Assembly: GCA_947623455.1 (NCBI GenBank)
Contig: OX392538.1
Coordinates: forward strand, 1,922,001 to 1,986,000
Length of the DNA stretch: 64,000 bases
From: Mimachlamys varia
Taxonomy: Eukaryota; Mollusca; Bivalvia; Pectinida; Pectinidae
Direction of reading: 5' to 3'
Part shown: piece by piece, positions 1 through 11,642 of the stretch
Position numbering within the stretch: the first letter of the stretch is position 1
How the letters are laid out: each line of letters starts with the position of its first letter
The notes under the pieces: model-generated
Seen by the model: only the letters and a program-made list of their open reading frames with translations
What the model was told of the DNA's origin: nothing
Databases searched by the model: none
Position numbers and translations under genes: made by a program

Positions 1-3000
1 TTCCACGGCGGTACAAACTTCGATAGCATTGCCGGGGCTAGTGATGGTCAAGGCTACCGACCGGGAATCAGTAGTTACGGTAAGTGTTCATCTGTCATGT
101 GTAAGCACTTGATAAACACAATACTGGTTTTGTTAAAATATGAAGATTTTATTATTTGTGAAAATCTTTATTTATTTGAATTTTATACCAGGTTAGTATT
201 TCTTAAAATTTATTTAGCTATTTAAATTCTTAATAAATTGCCAATTTTTGTGGCACTGATATTCCCTACAATTTGAACAGTAAAGATGAAATTTAAAACT
301 TGCCTTGTTTTCAGTTAAACAAAAGCACATGCTGTACGTAATGAAAACTGTATGAATGTCCTTCTCCAGATTATTCAGTACCACCCATTGTGTTCATATC
401 CAGTCACATACCATATTTCTCTGGCAATAAGCCCATGCTCAGTAATAAGCCCCCCCCCAATTTTGACCTCTCCCTATACATTGGAGGGTGTCTGGTACTA
501 AGCCCATCCCCACTATTGACCCCTCCCTATACATTGGAGGGTGTCTGGTAATAAGCCCATCCCCACTATTGACCCCTCCCTATACATTGGAGGGTGTCTG
601 GTAATAAGCCCATCCCCACTATTGACCCCTCCCTATACATTGGAGGGTGTCTGGTAATAAGCCCATCCCCACTATTGACCCCTTCCTATACATTGGAGGG
701 TGTCTGGTAATAAGCCCATCCCCACTATTGACCCCTCCCTATACATTGGAGGGTGTCTGGTAATAAGCCCATCCCCACTTTTGACCCCTCCCTATACATT
801 GGAGGGTGTCTGGTAATATGCCCCCCTCCCAGTTTTGACCTACCCCTATGCATTAGGGGAGATGTGTGGTAGTAAGCCCACCCCCACTTTTGGGCTGCAA
901 CCAACAAGTCCGTAGATTTGTCATTGATGTACCATACATTCGTGTTTCAGATTATGACGCACCGTTAACGGAATGGGGAGACATCACACCTAAGTTCAAG
1001 GCCATTACAGAAATGCTTCTGAAGTACGACTACATCCGACCAGAGGATATAGTATTTCCAGGTGAGCATCGCATCCTGTACTTTGTCATTTAAACCCAAC
1101 AAACACTCCTACAAAGTAAGAATAATATGTTGGTTTATTGGTGTGGTTCTGTAATCAGTCCCTCCATTCAACACCTTACCACAACGTTTTATTATGAGTA
1201 TTAATAATGTGGGATTACACCTCATTTTGACTGCTGTTCAGTAGTACGCCCACAGTTGGCAATAAACATATTCTATCTATTCTAAATGTCATGGAAAGAG
1301 GTCAAATATTTAACCATTGTAAGGATCAAAATTTATATTTTGTCAGAATATCCATGCTGTTCTAACATGAAACATGTATCAAGCTATTGTTATGGATCAT
1401 ATTAGACATGGTAATTAAGCTTAGTTTGTTTCTAGTTGTTAGTTTGTTTAAAATATTACATTCTTAAGCTTAGTTAGGAAATCCTGGGTACTATGTAGTA
1501 GTGGTTAACTTTTCCATTGAAGCTATTAAAAAGGGATTTTTTCCAGTTTTTATTTGTGTACCTATAATGTGTTAGTGTGTTCCTGGTATGAGAGTGTAGT
1601 AACAGATTTTGTGATAATGATTCTGACATTTCCTTTCATAATGTCTAAACTACTTTGTTTGACCACTGGAGATCTTAAGTTTCCATTATGTCTCAGATGT
1701 ATTCCTCATCTACATGTTGTGACCGATTCTGTTTAACTGTTTTTTTTCCACCAGAAATATCTCGAGTTCCACAGAGGACTGCGTACGGTACAGTATATAA
1801 GTTTGAAGTTCATGAGACTAAACAAGACGCCATTTGTTCATGTCAAGAATGAAGTAGACATATAATATTTATTTTGAACTATGACAATTAGCAGTAATTT
1901 CCATTCACAAATGATAATGTACATGTATGTTCATTAAAATTGATGGAAGTATCTAAAAGCTGACCTGGGTGGCTTCCTGTCTTATGTAAATATACAGACT
2001 AAGGACTTGTGCGAATTGTATGATTTTGGCTCTACCCCGTGGTAGAATTTTTCGTGTTATATAATTTCAATAACAGCACAAAAAAAAGATGATGCTGTAT
2101 TTATGCCATGTTTAGCAAGGTATTTGTAAGTTTATTTTGTGATTGATTAAAGTTAAACAGTGTTGTATTTTATATGAAATTAAAAAGTATTAAAAAAATA
2201 CTCTCTAAGTATGTGTTCAGTATAAACAATCCAGCCGGCTGGGGATGACATGGTTAGTTCCTGTTACAGGTAGTGTTGATGTACAAGCCTATCTGAGCTT
2301 TGAGAACATGCTGTCCAGGGTAAAGGTGAGTGACCATTGATAGCACTAGGTCCTAGTTAACACAGTGGAAAATGAAGATTTACAGCAAATTTAATGTGAA
2401 GTTTCATTACGCTTTCAGGTTTTCAGACTAAAAGAAAAGTTTTGCTCTATTTCTAAACGTTTGGTTGTATTACTGAAAGTTATTCTATATTACTAAAAGT
2501 TGGGCATATTACTAAAAATATTTATAAAGCATATCACATAGTTATACACTGTCAAACATATTACATAGTTATACACTGTTAAGCATATCACATAGATATA
2601 CACTGTTAAACATATCACATAGTTATACACTGTTAAACATATCACATAGTTATACACTGTTAAACATATCACATAGTTATACACTGTTAAGCATATCACA
2701 TAGTTATACACTGTTAAACATATCACATAGTTATACACTATTAAACATATCACATAGTTATATACTGTTAAACATATCACATAGTTATACACTATTAAAC
2801 ATATCACATAGTTATACACTATTAAACATATCACATAGTTATACACTATTAAACATATCACATAGTTATACACTATTACACATATCACATAGTTATACAC
2901 TATTAAACATATCACATAGTTATACACTATTACACATATCACATAGTTATACACTGTTAAACATATCACATAGTTATACACTGTTAAACATATCACATAG

Positions 3001-6000
3001 TTATACACTGTTAAACATATCACATAATTATACACTGTTAAACATATCACATAGTTATACACTGTTAAACATATCACATAGTTATACACTATTACACATA
3101 TCACATAGTTATACACTGTTAAACATATTACATAGTTATACACTATTACACATATCACATAGTTATACACTGTTAAACATATCACATAGTTATACACTGT
3201 TAAACATATCACATAGTTATACACTGTTAAACATATCACATAATTATACACTGTTAAACATATCACATAGTTATACACTGTTAAACATATCACATAGTTA
3301 TACACTGTTAAACATATCACATAATTATACACTGTTAAACATATCACATAGTTATATACTGTTAAACATATCACATAGTTATACACTGTTAAACATATCA
3401 CATAGTTATACACTATTAAACACATCACATAGTTATATACTGTTAAACACATCACATAGTTATATACTGTTAAACACATCACATAGTTATATACTGTTAA
3501 ACACATCACATAGTTATATACTGTTAAACATATCACATAATTATACACTATTAAACATATTACATAGTTATAACTAGTACTTACTGGTGCCATGTTACAG
3601 GACGTCCAGAGGTCTCGCCTCCTACTGACGATGGAGGAGTTGAACAGGGGTCAGAGGTCAGGTTACATTCTGTACCGGTCAACCATCCCTAGTGCTACCA
3701 TCCTTAGACTGACCGACAGGCCTCGGGACAGACTACAGGTCAGTGTTCACGGTGCCATTAACAACTTTATAAATTGAAATTATTAACATTCATCTCTGAA
3801 GACACATTTGAACTCTTCCATTTCAAAGGTTAGAATTAAGGGATGAATCAGTTCATTTCTTCTCATAGGTTTCAGAGTTTGCCATTATCATGTACAATGT
3901 AAACGTCTTGTACATAGCCATTTCCACCCCACATCTTCAGCAATTATATTGTATACAAGGAAAGCTTTGCTATTGAAGTTGAAATTTTGCTCTTCTCTTA
4001 CAAAATTATGTAGTTGCCCAGTATTATTTTGCCCTTCACTGATGCTTGTCAATAGCATTCGTTGTAATCACTCTCGTTGGCCTGAATGTTAGTGTGCCGT
4101 ATTGTGGGAGGAAACGAGAGTAGTCAGAAAAAAAACTCACATGGTCAAGCAAGTGACCAAATACCTTTAACATCTGGTCACCTGGGTGAAAGGTCAACTC
4201 TGTGTAAGGTCTCTTGGGTGAAAGGTCAACTGGATGAAAGGTCACCTGGTTGAAAGGTCTCCTTGGTGAAAGGTCAACTGGGTGAAAGGTCACCTGGATG
4301 AAAGGTCACCTGGTTGAAAGGTCTCCTGGGTGAAAGGTCAGCTGGGTAAAAAGTCTCCTGGGTGAAAGGTCAACTGGGTGAAAGGTTTTCTGGATGAAAG
4401 GTCTCCTGGGTGAAAGGCAAGTGCGCTGTCCATTGCACCACCCGACTACCAGTGTAGTTAATAGTGACATGTACAGCCATGCTTGTCACTTCCTGTCAGA
4501 TGACTATAATATAGGGTAAAAGTGTTGATGATTAAGCAAAGGGGAGATAATTAAACAAAGATATCATGAAGCTATCCAGTAAGTATAAACTGTATTCTAT
4601 GGTTCCAGTTTCATGAAATCCTTTACTTAAGGAAATTTGTTAATTTTAAATATACATGGGAAAGCATTACAGAAGTTCAGGAAAGATCCTCATCAATAAC
4701 TTAAAATGTTTCCCTTACTTCTGTAATGCTTTTGTATGGATATTTTAGAGGAATGTTTATGAAACAAGGACCTGGGACATTGACATAAGTATTGTTTGTA
4801 CAGCTGATGCTGAACGGTATCAACATGGAGACTGTGTTTGACTGGAGGACTGCTAACCTCCGAACTACTGACGTCTCCTCGGAATGTATCTTCACCAACA
4901 ACACACTCGACCTCCTGGTGGAGAATTCCGGTCGAGTCAGCGAGGTCAAACAGGGGTCAGGATGGCTGGACAAGCAGAGGAAAGGTGAGTATATGTCAGA
5001 ATGGCTGGACAAGCAGAGGAAAGGTGAGCATAGGTTCAAGTGGTCACCTGGAGATTTCAAAAAAAGGAACAATACCGGTAATATCGTAGATTGAAGAACT
5101 AGTTTGAATGTTGCTAACAGATGAGAAAGTTTTATTTTCTAAACAAAAATGTTCAAGAAATGTTTTGTAGAATTCAAACAGATATATAACTGACTACAAA
5201 ATACAGACCATGTTCCTGTATTGAATGACTATAACCTGTGTTCCTCTCCTTCAGGTCTCCATGGTGATGTGCTGATTGACCGTCTAACTCTTGAACACTG
5301 GTCAATCTACAGCCTAGATTTCTCAACCAACTACATCAACAGGTAAACTAGTCAACATGTAAACTACATCAACAGGTAAACTAATCAACAGCTTAAGTTC
5401 ATCAACAGGTAAACTTCATCAACAGGAAAACTTGTCAACAGGTAAACTACATCCACAGGTAAACTAGTCAACAGGTAAATTAATTAACAAGTAAGCTAAT
5501 CTAGGTAAACAAATTAACAGGTAAACTTCATCAACAGGTAAACTAGTCAAAAGGTAAACTACATCAACAGGTAAACTAGTCAACATGTAAACTAGTCAAC
5601 ATGTAAACTACATCAACAGGTATACTTCATCAACAGGTAAACTTATTCAACAGGTAAACTTCATCAACCGGTAAACTTCATCAACCTGTAAACTAGTCAA
5701 CAGGTAAACTTCATCAACAGGTAAACTTCATCAACAGGTAAACTTCATCAACCTGTAAACTTCATCAACCGGTAAACTTAATCAACATGTAAACTACATC
5801 AACAGGTAAACTAGTCAACAGGTTAACTTCATCAACTGGTAAACTTCATCAACAGGTAAACTAGTCAACAGGTAAACTTCATCAACAGGTAAACTTCATC
5901 AACAGGTAAACTTCATCAACAGGTAAACTTCATCAACAGGTAAACTTCATCAACCGGTAAACTTCATCAACATGTAAACTATATCAGCAGGTAAACTAGT

Positions 6001-7980
6001 CAACAGGCTAACTTCATCAACAGGTAAGCTTCATCAACAGGTAAACTTCATCAACAGGTTAACTTCATCAACCGGTAAACGTCATCAACATGTAAACTAC
6101 ATCAACAGGTAAACTAGTCAACAGGTAAACTTCATCAACAGGTAAACTTCATCAACAGGTAAACTTCATCAACAGGTAAACTTCATCAACCGGTAAACTT
6201 CATCAACATGTAAACTATATCAGCAGGTAAACTTCATCAACAGGTGAATTAGTCAACATGTAAACTAATCAACAAGTAAAGTTCATCAACAGGTAAACTA
6301 TATTAACAGGTAAATTAATTAACAAGTAAGCTAATCTAGGTAAACAAATTAACAGGTAAACTTCATCAACAGGTAAAGTACATCAACAGGTAAACATTAT
6401 CAACAGGTAAACATTATCAACCAGTAAACTTTATCAACAGTTAAATTAATTAACAAGTAAGCTAATATAGATAAACAAATTAACAGGTAAACATCATCAA
6501 CTGTAACTTCAATTGAGGTGAACTGACTACATTATGTATACATGTAATTTTCTAAAACACACATAATCAGATTTTCTATTTTAACTTGCAGAATCAGATC
6601 ATTTGACAATTGGAAGCCGTTTTCCTTACCGGGTCTGGTGCCAGCAATGTATCGAGCAGAACTGAACATAGACCAACCACCAACAGATACATTTCTGTAC
6701 CTCACAGTAAGTACAGCCAGCCGGATCATACCCACTGGAAACATTCAGTCAAAAGTCCCATGGAAAGATATTGTCAAGAAAGAACATTGAATGTTCATAT
6801 TTAATTCAAGTATGACTCACACTGTGTGAAAATGCTTTGAAAACAAGATTCACACTTCTTACAGTTTAAGTGGATGGCTTCAAATATGAGAAAGTCTTGA
6901 AAATAAGTCTGAGATTCCTTACCAAAAAAAAAAATAAAGCAATAGATTTTGTTTTTGAGGTTTTATGTTATGTAATATTAGTGACTGAATGGTTAACAGG
7001 ATGTCTGTGATATTGAAGAAGCGGTTATGATGTATACGGTGGTTTGATTTTAAACTGTCTGTACGTTGTACTTGTAGGGCTGGCAGAAAGGGATGGCCTT
7101 CGTCAATGGTAACATGGTTGGACGTTATTGGAATGTTGGGCCCCAAAGGGCTCTGTATGTACCCTCGTCCTTCCTGAAGCATGGTGTCAACTCGGTTAGT
7201 ACAGTAATCAATTACATTTTTAACTGGCATGATATTTCCAAGAATTTTAACAAGAATTTTCCGGTGATTTGTTTGTATGTATTCCTCAGTCTCTATTTCA
7301 GGACAAAAATAAAATAATATGTTAGATACATTAATCATATACAAAAAGGATCAACAGAAAGTTGTTAGGGTTAAGGGGTCAGTAAAAGTCTTCACCCCTG
7401 AAATTTCATAAAGAACTATTCCATCCTTTGTATTGGAAGAGTTAAAATCTGCCTTTAGGGGTGTAGGAGTTAGCCTTTGGGTTACATACCTTGGATGGGG
7501 CCGCAGTGGCCGAATTGTGAATGTGTCCTGACATTCAACCACTAGCCCTCCACCTCTGGGTTACAAGTTCGAAACCCATGTGGGGCAGTTGCCAGGTGTT
7601 TTTTCTCTGGGTACTCCGGCTTTCCTCCACGTCCAAAACTTGGTACGTCCTTAAATCACCCTGGCTGTGATAGGACATAAAACATAATAAACCAAACAAA
7701 ACATATCTTGGAGTGTAAGACAACACTCTGTACAGTATAGTGAACCTTTGTAACACATCTTTGAGGTCGTCTGAGATGATGACCCAGATGAGGGAGGTAC
7801 AAACTGGTGCTGTAGAAAGGTTATAATGATCAGAGAAGGATTACGTACAATGTTGAATTAACATATTAATTTTATATCTGGTTTCAGATTTTGATATTTG
7901 AACAGCACAAGGCAGGATCAACGATATATTTCTCTGACAAACCATCCATGGGAAAAAAGCTGGCAACTGAAAAGTACTGA
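1..7980 (+). CDS. GLB1L2: Beta-galactosidase-1-like protein (GH35), 3' ten exons
   Basis: Spliced gene entering from the left edge. Exons: 1-79, 951-1061, 1755-1787, 2270-2319, 3601-3738, 4804-4984, 5255-5342, 6592-6706, 7078-7194, 7888-7980 (stop TGA 7978-7980). All junctions are GT-AG and phases agree; the sum is 1005 nt, 334 residues plus stop. The first exon reads FHGGTNF, the GH35 signature just after the nucleophile glutamate, which must lie upstream of the window. Then come [19 protein letters not shown] (end of the barrel) and the C-terminal beta domains with [28 protein letters not shown] and [24 protein letters not shown] and the C-terminal tail resemble the GLB1L2/GLB1L3 branch more than GLB1. 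The family hydrolyses terminal beta-galactose, usually in lysosomes or secreted. Introns hold long minisatellites. Family assignment is firm; the paralogue is inferred from remembered family sequences. Confidence 0.92.
427..895. repeat. 53-bp minisatellite in beta-galactosidase intron
   Basis: About eight direct copies of a 53-bp unit (GACCCCTCCC phased at 518, 571, 624, 677, 730, 783; 54-bp steps at both ends). Each unit carries TAATAAGCCCATCCCCACT and GGAGGGTGTCTGG. The same TAATAAGCCC motif recurs in an isolated hairpin element at 13333-13395, so the array probably grew from a dispersed repeat. Confidence 0.9.
1062..2269 (+). other. Two introns flanking a 33-nt microexon
   Basis: Introns 1062-1754 and 1788-2269 surround the short exon 1755-1787 ([11 protein letters not shown] plus one base). 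The microexon is supported by phase continuity on both sides and by the AYG motif continuing into [16 protein letters not shown]. Its donor is GTACAG, weaker than its neighbours. No other feature was seen in these introns. Confidence 0.75.
2518..3572. repeat. 27-bp intronic satellite, about 39 copies
   Basis: Direct repeats of a 27-bp unit (CATATCACATAGTTATACAC followed by TGTTAAA or TATTAAA). Because 27 is a multiple of three the minus strand stays open over 366 codons and reads as a nine-residue periodic peptide. It is not a gene: it lies inside an intron of the + strand gene and the variation follows the DNA unit. Variants (TATTACACA, ATAATTATACAC, ACACATCACAT) are clustered, which indicates local spread. 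The array stops about 28 bp before the acceptor of exon 3601-3738. Confidence 0.95.
3739..4803 (+). other. Intron with a 16-17 bp minisatellite and a small inverted-repeat remnant
   Basis: 3789-3865 is a diverged copy of the small inverted-repeat family also at 7388, 12619 and 19527. 4180-4430 holds the GGTGAAAGGTCAACTG minisatellite. The rest of this intron is unremarkable AT-rich sequence. Confidence 0.6.
4180..4430. repeat. 16-17 bp minisatellite (GGTGAAAGGTCAACTG type)
   Basis: Roughly fifteen imperfect direct copies, alternating variants CAACTGGG, CACCTGGA, CACCTGGT and CTCCTGGG after TGAAAGGT. Lies within an intron. A minus-strand open frame across it is an artefact of the repeat. Confidence 0.88.
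4956..5033 (+). repeat. 39-bp tandem duplication spanning an exon end and its splice donor
   Basis: Two copies (4956-4994 and 4995-5033) differ by only a few bases. Each contains the last exonic codons WLDKQRK and a strong donor (GTGAGT at 4985, GTGAGC at 5024). The shift is 39 bp, so use of the second donor adds 13 residues in frame ([13 protein letters not shown]) without a stop. Whether it is used cannot be told from DNA. Confidence 0.9.
5343..6510 (+). repeat. 16-17 bp minisatellite seeded on the 5' splice site
   Basis: About 65-70 copies of a unit of the form AGGTAAACTTCATCAAC begin exactly at the donor of exon 5255-5342, whose last bases TACATCAACAG plus GTAAAC match the unit. The repeat therefore includes exonic and intronic sides of a real donor and multiplies it tens of times. 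Reading past the true donor gives AAC AGG TAA, an immediate stop. Units vary between 16 bp (AGTCAAC) and 17 bp (TTCATCAAC). Confidence 0.93.
7388..7473. mobile_element. Small inverted-repeat element (about 85 bp family), copy
   Basis: Ends TTCACCCCTGAA and TTAGGGGTGTAGGAG are imperfect inverted repeats. The core AAGAACTATTCCATCCTTTG is shared with copies at 12619-12700 (opposite strand) and 19527-19615, and a remnant at 3789. Non-coding, MITE-like; superfamily unknown. Confidence 0.6.
7497..7705 (+). mobile_element. tRNA-derived SINE in last beta-galactosidase intron
   Basis: A pol III promoter-like head is visible: an A-box-like GTGGCCGAATTG near 7508, and a B box (GGTTACAAGTTCGAAACCC) at 7558-7576. 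The body GGGCAGTTGCCAGGTG and the AT-rich tail ATAATAAACCAAACAAAACA match the full SINE that ends near 11640. Head and body similarity place both in one family. No functional tRNA fold is claimed. Confidence 0.75.
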
Positions 7981-10514
7981 CAGGATTACTGAAAAGTATG
8001 GGCCTTAAAGTGAAATTGTGATTGAAACTGACATTCCAGAACATGCTATCATCTCATCATCATCACCGAACATATCATGATGTAAAGTATTGGTACATGA
8101 CAGAGAAGTCTACTATGTGTTTGAGGATCGGGGCCGTATTACAATAAATACACATTTAGACACTTAACTACCAATCAACCTCCTGCCTAGAATCTCATTA
8201 CTTTTCCAGAATAAATAAGCTATGGAGTTTCCTGAACATCCGATGGAGCGCATCAGCAGGTTTTTTCTCTGAGGAGTTCTACTGATTGGTTCCTTCATGG
8301 CATATAATTGATGGTGAAAGGTGTAGTATACTTGAGTAAGGAGGAAAGTGATTTGTGAATTTCAGTCCTCTCAGATAAAACAACGTTCAAGGTTTCAGTT
8401 TACTCCTCGGCCTCAAAGAAAAACATTTTCTAGGTCACCTGTCCAAAACATCCCTCATTTTGTTGTTTTTTAGGATCTTCTATGTAACCATTAAAACATT
8501 CCTCACTTGGTTGTACACTAGGATCTTCTATACCATTAAAACCTTCCACACTAGGATCTTCTATTTTACCATTAAAACATTCCTCATTGTTAGTCCTTTG
8601 TATTATATAAAGGTGTGCTATTTTATATGTATATGCAAAATATGTGTTTTACATGTGGGGAGCTTAAGATGATGAAGTTAACTGGTAATTTGGAAATATG
8701 TTAATTTATATGAGTATGACTGATCCTGTAAACATGTGTGAGAGGTAGGTGTGAGATTATTGTGTATAAAATTCTGATCTGTATGATTCATTTTCAAAGA
8801 TGCAAGTGTGAACATTGTTGTCTAAAAACTATTGAATACATTTTGTACTAGATGATTTGAATTTCTGTGAGAATATATATGTGTACTTACTGAGAATGTC
8901 TGTGTTCATAATCAGGATATCAGAGCAGGATTATCATTTGTCTGAGAAAGTGGATTTGTACAATTATGTAAAGTGTGTGTGAGGTTACTACAGTTTCTTT
9001 GAGTAAATCAATCAGTTCGTCTATGAAAGTTGTAAATATGTGTTATGAGTGGGTATATATATATATATATGTAACAGTGCCATCAATCAACATTTTTTTA
9101 TAAAGAAGATTAGACAGACTTTATAATGAATTATCTATGATTGTACAACAAACTTTCAATTTCAATGATGATGTGATGTCACCTATGGTCCCACACTTAT
9201 CAGCATAAAGGGTTTAAAAATCTGATGTAGGTCATACAGATCTACAGAAATGGTAATTTCTCTTGGGAATTCGCTTACAAAGAGCTATATATAGGTGTGT
9301 TTCGTTATGATTAAACTTTTTTTGTTTTAATGAGTCTGCTATTGGTTTGAAATCTCACTTTTAGGGTTTTTGTAAAATCCCGAAAATTTAGAGCCAATAA
9401 AATAACTGTTAAAACAGCTGTAAATGTGAATGATTATTGAGTCTCGGTTTTTGAACTTTTTGTTGTTTGTATTAATTGGAACTCTGTCAATGTTTTAAGA
9501 AGAAATCCTATACAGACCGGTAACTAGCACCCCTCTTTATCAAAGCTGGTAGGCTATCCGCTACACATATATCTAAAAGAAAGTGTAATCATTCAAATGG
9601 TGATTTTCCTAAATGTGCAGCTGTTTTATGCAGTACCTATTTATCATTTATTTGTTTGCAAATATCATTAGTTATTGAGTATCTGATTAGTTACCAGAAG
9701 TTGATTTACCTGTGTAATTTACCTGTACAACATTTCTGCTATAGACTATAACTCACTATCATCACAACTGACCACCTAAATAAACATGTTTTTCTAAGCA
9801 GAGTTGGTGTTCGGGGAAGTCCCTGGCTCTCTAACCTACTGTACATTAAACAAGACTCTTGTCAAACCAGTTCTTGTGAGTTTTAGAAGCAAACAATGTT
9901 TACACTGTTAAGTCAATTATACACAAAAGAACCGACATATCTTTGTAATTAAGGGGCGCCATTCAGCCAATTTTGTCTGTACTTTTGGCATTAAAATAGC
10001 CAGTACAGAATAAGAAAAATAAATAAACAGGCCAAGAGGCTTAATTGATAATCTCTAGCTCTGATCTTTGTTTTCGTTGCTAAAAAAACATTTTACAACT
10101 TTTGTGATCTTGACAAAGCAGGTCAAAGTAACATTTTGAACACATTTAATAGTCTTTTGTCAGCAGTGTTCGACATTCAAATGTCACGAGCCCTCCACCA
10201 AGTTTCAAGTTTTTTTTTATTTCCAAATGCAATTCTGCATATAGGTAACATTAATACATTGTACAAAATAAAACATTGCAATTCACAAGTTGGCGGAGGA
10301 CAATTCCATATAAGCAATGCACGCACACAAAGGAATACATTTATATATCTAATAGGCATTATCACTGCAAGAGAGTTTTTCTTTTATATATAGCGTATCG
10401 TAAATAATTACCCAATCTATGCAATGTCTTAATATTTTTACATGACAACAATTCAATGAATTTATACACACTTGGGTGTCTGTAATAATACTAGTTAATA
10501 TATGTGTATGATCG
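7981..10514 (+). other. 3' UTR of beta-galactosidase and intergenic DNA
   Basis: AATAAA at 8143-8148 is a plausible poly(A) signal 165 bp after the stop. Beyond it lies AT-rich DNA with an (AT)n tract near 9055-9070. Short open frames here show no protein-like composition. No gene was found. Confidence 0.5.
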
Positions 10515-11480
10515 AGGTGCCCCAAGTGGTTAAGGAGTCTGACATTCTGCTACCACTAGCCCTCCACCACTGGGTCATGGTGCCCAAGTGGTTAAGGAGT
10601 CTGACATTCTGCTACCACTAGCCATTCACCACTGGGTCGAGGTGCCCAAGTGGTTAAGGAGTCTGACATTCTGCTACCACTAGCCCCCCACCACTGGGTC
10701 GTGGTGCCCAAGTGGTTAAGGAGTCTGACATTCTGCTACCACTAGCCCCCTACCACTGGGTCAAGGTGCTGAAGTGGTTAAGGAGTCTGACATTCTGCTA
10801 CCACTAGCCCCCCACCACTGGGTCGAGGTGCTGAAGTGGTTAAGGAGTCTGACATTCTGCTACCACTAGCCCCCCACCACTGGGTTGAGGTGTCCAAGTA
10901 GTTGAGGTGTCTGACATTCTGCTACCACTAGCCCTACAACACTGGGTCGAGGTGCCCAAGTGGCTGAGGTGTCTATATTTTACTACCACTAGCCCTACAA
11001 CACTGGGTCGAGGTGCCCAAGTGGTTGAGGTGTCTATATTTTACTACCACTAGCCCTACAACACTGGGTCGAGGTGCCCAAGTGGCTGAGGTGTCTAATA
11101 TTTTACTACCACTAACCCTCCACCACTGGGTCTTGGTGGCCTAGTGGTTAAGGTGCCTAATATTTTACTACCACTAGGCCACCACGACCCAGTGGTGGAG
11201 GGCTAGTGGTAGTAAAAGCCCTCCACCACTGGGTCACAGGTTTGAGACATATGTTGGGCATTGCCTGGTTTTTCCAGGAACTTCTGCTTCTCCACTAGCC
11301 CTCCACCACTGGGTCGAGGTGCCCAAGTGGTTAAGGTGTCTGACATTCTGCTACCACTAGCACCCTACCACTGGGTCGAGGTGCCCAAGTGATAAAGGAG
11401 TCTGACATTCTGCTACCACTAGCCCTCTACCACTGGGTCGAGGTGGCCAAGTGGTTAAGGAGTCTTACATTCTGCTACCA
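10515..11480 (+). repeat. 62-bp tandem array built from a SINE head
   Basis: Units start with GGTGCCCAAGTGGTTAAGG (A-box-like) and end with CCACCACTGGGTC (start of the B-box arm). The phase is exactly 62 bp from 10524 through 10896, with about eleven direct copies to 11160. Then comes an inverted fragment at 11160-11210, a partial SINE body at 11220-11297, and about three more units to 11480. The arrangement shows tandem growth of only the 5' tRNA-related part of the SINE. Confidence 0.88.
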
Positions 11481-11642
11481 CTAGCCCCCCACCACTGGGT
11501 CACAGGTTTGTGACCTATGTTGGGCATTACCTGGTTTTTCCAGTAACTTCCGCTTCTCCACGACTAATACCTGGCCCATCCTCAAATGACCATGGCTGTT
11601 AAATGGATGTAAAACACAAACAACACAAACCAAATAAATGAA
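11440..11642 (+). mobile_element. Full-length tRNA-derived SINE at end of the head array
   Basis: The head GAGGTGGCCAAGTGGTTAAG continues into a B-box region (GGTCACAGGTTTGTGACC), then the body (GGGCATTACCTGG, TTCCGCTTCTCCACGACTAA) and an A-rich tail with ACAAACAACACAAACCAAAT. Same family as 7497-7705. Confidence 0.75.

Noticed and set aside
427..895. CRISPR-like direct repeats
   Set aside because: Repeat and spacer cannot be separated: the whole 53-bp unit is conserved, as in a minisatellite, and the genome is eukaryotic.
2493..3593. 366-residue minus-strand ORF of YNYVICLTV repeats
   Set aside because: Product of a 27-bp intronic satellite with no stop in one frame; lies antisense inside a well-supported gene.
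10515..11480. Tandem tRNA genes
   Set aside because: Units carry only an A-box-like half and cannot form a cloverleaf; they are SINE-derived.
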